From positions 124,001 to 188,000 of the forward strand of contig NZ_VITY01000001.1 in assembly GCF_007993935.1 (NCBI RefSeq): a DNA stretch of 64,000 bases. The letters are read 5' to 3'. Shown here in pieces: positions 61,277-64,000 of the stretch. Origin of the DNA: Bradyrhizobium macuxiense. Its GTDB lineage: Bacteria > Pseudomonadota > Alphaproteobacteria > Rhizobiales > Xanthobacteraceae. Position numbers and translations under genes: made by a program. Each line of letters opens with the position of its first letter. The first letter of the stretch is position 1. The notes beneath the pieces were generated by a model that was not told the origin of the DNA, did not search any database, and was given only the letters and a program-made list of their open reading frames with translations.

Positions 61277-62089
61277 TTAATTCGGTGTCCGCACCACGCC
61301 GCCGGCATTCATGCCGCCGTCGATCACGAGCTCGCTGCCGGTGACGTAGCGCGACGCATCAGACGCGAGATAGAGCACGCCTTGGGCGATCTCGATCGCC
61401 TGGCCGGCGCGGCCCAGCGGCGTCGCGAACCTTGCGCGCTCCTCCGGATCGATCGGTGCGTTCTGGCCGGCGCCCGTCGCGCCGGTCGGAATCTTGCCCC
61501 AGATCGGCGTGTCGATGATGCCGGGATGCACGGAGTTGACGCGGATGCCGTCGCCGACCTGCGCGCATTCCATCGCGATCGACTTGGCGAACAGCCGCAC
61601 CGCGCCCTTGGTCGCGCTATAGCCGGAGAGCGTCGCCGCACCACGCAGGCCGGCCAGTGACGACATCATGATGATCGAGCCGCCGCCATGCTTGCGCATC
61701 AACGGCAGCGAATGCTTCACCGACAGGAACACGCCATCGATATTGATCGCAGTCTGCCGGCGCCAGTCCGCGAGCGACATCTCGACGATCGACGGCGCCC
61801 CGATGCCGATGCCGGCGTTGGAGACCATGATATCCAGGCGGCCATGGCGCCTGCCGATATCAGCGACGACCTCGATCCAGCGCTCCTCGCTGGTGACGTC
61901 TTGCGGCAGGAAGCTCACCTTGCGCCCGGCCTTGGTGAGCCGCGCTGCGAGCTCGGGTCCCCTCAACTCGTCGATATCGGTCGCAACAACCGTCGCGCCT
62001 TCCTGCGCCAGCAATTCGACGATCGCCTCGCCGATACCCGACGCGCCGCCGGTCACCAGCGCGACCTTGCCTTCAACCTGTCCTGCCAT
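61277..62089 (-). CDS. SDR-family oxidoreductase
   Basis: 270-aa classical short-chain dehydrogenase. Cofactor motif TGGASGIGEA (residues about 12-21), acidic Asp after strand 2 (VVATDIDEL; NAD preferred), NNAG-like SNAGIGIG, catalytic Ser in IIMMSSLAG, YSATK Tyr-Lys, and a C-terminal GSELVIDGG. The substrate is unknown. ATG 62089 has GGGAGAGG upstream. recJ ends 18 bp further upstream on the same strand. Confidence 0.9.
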   Translation of the reverse strand: MAGQVEGKVALVTGGASGIGEAIVELLAQEGATVVATDIDELRGPELAARLTKAGRKVSFLPQDVTSEERWIEVVADIGRRHGRLDIMVSNAGIGIGAPSIVEMSLADWRRQTAINIDGVFLSVKHSLPLMRKHGGGSIIMMSSLAGLRGAATLSGYSATKGAVRLFAKSIAMECAQVGDGIRVNSVHPGIIDTPIWGKIPTGATGAGQNAPIDPEERARFATPLGRAGQAIEIAQGVLYLASDASRYVTGSELVIDGGMNAGGVVRTPN

Positions 62090-62107
62090 GTCCTCTCCCA
62101 ACGTTTC

Positions 62108-63949
62108 TTATCGGATCACCGCCGGGCCCTGGTCCGGTGCCGCGACGTCGAGGACACGGAATTGCACACGTTCGCTGCCTTGCCAACGGTCGACCGCAAG
62201 AGAGCCCGCCACGTGCAATTGCTGACCGCGATTTTGCGTCAAGGCGCTGCCGAGCTTCTGTCCGACCGAGCGGAATGCGATGCCGTTGACGATGGAACCA
62301 TCGCCGGACTTGAAGCGCAGCCGCAAATGCGCCTGCCCGACCTCGTCGGCATAGACCAGCTGATGCGACGGCAGCGCGATCACCGGCTCCGGATTGGCGC
62401 TGCCGAACGGCCCCGCGCGATTGAGCGTTGCGGCGAATTCCGGCGTCACCGCACGCGCGGTCACGGCGCCATCGATGAACAGCTCGTTCTCGTGGCGCGA
62501 ATTGGCGACGTCGGCCGCCAGTGCGCTTTCCATGTAGGCGCGGAATTCGGCGAGCTTCTCCTTGCGCAGTGTGACGCCGGCCGCCATCGCGTGCCCGCCG
62601 CCTTTCATCAGCAGGCCGTCATGCACCGCCTGGCGCACCGCCTTGCCGAGATCGACGCCGCCGATCGAGCGCCCCGATCCGGTGCCGATGCCACCCGGCT
62701 CGAGCGCGATCGCAAACGCAGGACGCGCGAACTTCTCCTTCAGCCGTGCCGCGACGAGCCCGACCACGCCGGGATGCCAGCCTTCCGCCGCGGTGACGAT
62801 GACCGCGCCCTTGTCCTCGAGCCCGAGCGAAGCCAATGCCTCCGCTTCGGCCTGTGCTTCAGCCGCCTGCTCGATCACGCGACGTTCGTTGTTGAGGCGA
62901 TCGAGCTCGGCCGCGATCCGCGCCGCCTCTGAGACGTCGCCTTCGAGCAGCAGCCGCACGCCGAGATCGGCGCGCCCGATACGGCCGCCGGCATTGATGC
63001 GCGGCCCCAGCATGAAGCCGAGATGCCAGGCCTCCGGCGGGCCATTGAGCCGCGCCACATCCATCAGCGCGGTGTGGCCGACATGGTCGCGGCGGCGCAT
63101 CGCGATCAGGCCTTTTGCAACGAAGGCCCGGTTCAGCCCGATCAGCGGCGCGACGTCGGCGACGGTGCCGAGTGCGACGTGATGCAGCACGCTGAGCAGG
63201 TCCGGCTCCGGCATCTCGCGGGTCCAGAAGCCGCGCTGGCGCAGCTCGCGGTTCACCGCAACCAACGTCACCAGCACGAGCCCGACGGCGGCGAGATGAC
63301 CGAGCCCGGAGAGATCGTCGGGCCGGTTCGGATTCACCAGCGCGTCGACCTCGGGCAATTCATCGCCGGTCTGGTGATGATCAATCACCACGACCGACAT
63401 GCCGAGCTTCCTGGCCTCCGCCAACGGCTCGATGCTGGTGGTGCCGCAATCGACCGTGACCAGCAGCGTCGCGCCCTTGGCCGCCAGCGCGCGGACGGCG
63501 TCGACGTTCGGCCCGTAGCCTTCGAAGATGCGGTCGGGAATGTGAATCAGCGGGTCCAGCCCGCAATGGCGCAGATGCCAGGTCAGCAGTGCCGCCGAGG
63601 TCGCGCCGTCGACGTCATAGTCGCCGAAGATCGCGACCTGCTCGCCACGGACAGCGGCATCCGCGATGCGCCTAGCCGCGTGCTCCATCTCGGTGACCGT
63701 ATGCGGGTCCGGCATCAGCTTGCGGATGGTCGGGTCGAGGAAGTCGGCGACCTCGTCGATTGCGACGTCGCGCCCCGCCAGCACGCGCGCCAGCATTTCC
63801 GGCAGATTGTGCCGCTGCACGATCGCGAGCGCCCGCGCCGCCCCGCGCGCATCCAGCCGGTCGCGCCAGAGTTTTCCGGTCAGCGACCGCGTCACGCCAA
63901 GGAACGCCGGCGGCGTCTCGATGGGCAGTGCGGATGCGTGCAGCGTCAT
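62108..63949 (-). CDS. recJ: Single-stranded-DNA-specific exonuclease RecJ
   Basis: 613-aa 5'-3' exonuclease in recombination and mismatch repair. DHH-family motifs: FGDYDVDGATSAA (110-115), TVDCGTTS, IDHHQTGDELPE (190-192), then DHHA1 KGGGHAMAAG and the OB domain near the C-terminus. All metal-binding residues appear intact. It may share a message with the SDR gene. Confidence 0.95.
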   Translation of the reverse strand: MTLHASALPIETPPAFLGVTRSLTGKLWRDRLDARGAARALAIVQRHNLPEMLARVLAGRDVAIDEVADFLDPTIRKLMPDPHTVTEMEHAARRIADAAVRGEQVAIFGDYDVDGATSAALLTWHLRHCGLDPLIHIPDRIFEGYGPNVDAVRALAAKGATLLVTVDCGTTSIEPLAEARKLGMSVVVIDHHQTGDELPEVDALVNPNRPDDLSGLGHLAAVGLVLVTLVAVNRELRQRGFWTREMPEPDLLSVLHHVALGTVADVAPLIGLNRAFVAKGLIAMRRRDHVGHTALMDVARLNGPPEAWHLGFMLGPRINAGGRIGRADLGVRLLLEGDVSEAARIAAELDRLNNERRVIEQAAEAQAEAEALASLGLEDKGAVIVTAAEGWHPGVVGLVAARLKEKFARPAFAIALEPGGIGTGSGRSIGGVDLGKAVRQAVHDGLLMKGGGHAMAAGVTLRKEKLAEFRAYMESALAADVANSRHENELFIDGAVTARAVTPEFAATLNRAGPFGSANPEPVIALPSHQLVYADEVGQAHLRLRFKSGDGSIVNGIAFRSVGQKLGSALTQNRGQQLHVAGSLAVDRWQGSERVQFRVLDVAAPDQGPAVIR

Positions 63950-63963
63950 GATTCCTTATCCAA

Positions 63964-64000
63964 TCACCAGGAATCGTAGCGCTTCAGTGAATCCCAGGCC
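63964..64000 (-). CDS. Possible C-terminal end of an upstream gene
   Basis: On the minus strand the window edge reads AWDSLKRYDSW followed by TGA at 63964, 14 bp before the recJ start. It looks like a protein end but is too short to identify. Confidence 0.35.
   Translation of the reverse strand, partial: AWDSLKRYDSW

Overview
The window is a gene-dense, high-GC chromosomal segment from an alphaproteobacterium. Gene content and order fit Bradyrhizobium or a close relative in the Nitrobacteraceae: tatA-scpB-scpA-nagZ-SPOR-argS-dgt, a Lys-modified EF-P with EpmA/EpmB, a complex I NDUFS4-like accessory subunit, an ExoR-like Sel1 protein, DUF5076, a GrlR-family protein and two families of dispersed palindromic repeats. 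No integrase, transposase, phage module or CRISPR array is visible. Genus assignment is inference from family resemblance; no search was run.

Layout. 1-8 kb (minus): TatA fragment, condensin partners ScpB/ScpA, NagZ, a SPOR protein, ArgS and Dgt, then an ErpA/IscA-type Fe-S carrier (plus). 8-12.5 kb: an RND efflux pump and its adaptor. 12.6-16.5 kb: GNAT, exonuclease III, ExoR-like protein overlapping ilvD. 17-19 kb: a PilZ-PAS-GGDEF protein and a 60-aa protein. 19.3-26.4 kb: leucine/isovalerate catabolism (ivd, mccB, mccA, hmgL) with divergent, overlapping TetR and Lrp regulators. 26.5-30.1 kb: NDUFS4-like subunit, OpgC-like acyltransferase and a NodU/CmcH-type carbamoyltransferase. 30.5-42.4 kb: an accessory-looking stretch of small exported or membrane proteins, tRNA-Pro, tRNA-Glu, cold-shock, sirtuin, glyoxalase, GST, PilZ, a methyltransferase and many factor-independent terminators. 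42.6-48.1 kb: M20 amidohydrolase, TSUP permease, PrsW-like protease, HdeD-like protein and a DAHP synthase. 48.2-54.3 kb: EF-P lysylation genes, efp and an M23 peptidase. 54.3-59.4 kb: catalase-like protein, tautomerase, exported chorismate mutase, DapA-family enzyme, cupin, AhpD-like protein and a divergent MarR. 59.5-64 kb: MltB-type transglycosylase, SDR and RecJ.

The strongest regulatory observation is upstream of the DAHP synthase gene. A probably leaderless 26-codon ORF carries a run of Tyr/Phe/Trp codons, followed by three mutually exclusive pairings and a terminator with a six-T run, so it reads as a complete aromatic-amino-acid attenuator. The strongest candidate for something undescribed is a structured element of about 75 bp present twice (32088-32161 and 37640-37715). 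In both places a TTGAAC box lies exactly 35 nt upstream. One copy forms the 5' leader of the DUF5076 gene; the other heads a non-coding, terminator-ended unit inside a 770-bp stretch with four terminator-like hairpins. A third clear signal is a pair of TATCAG-N4-CTG(A)TA-type palindromes between marR and the AhpD-like gene.
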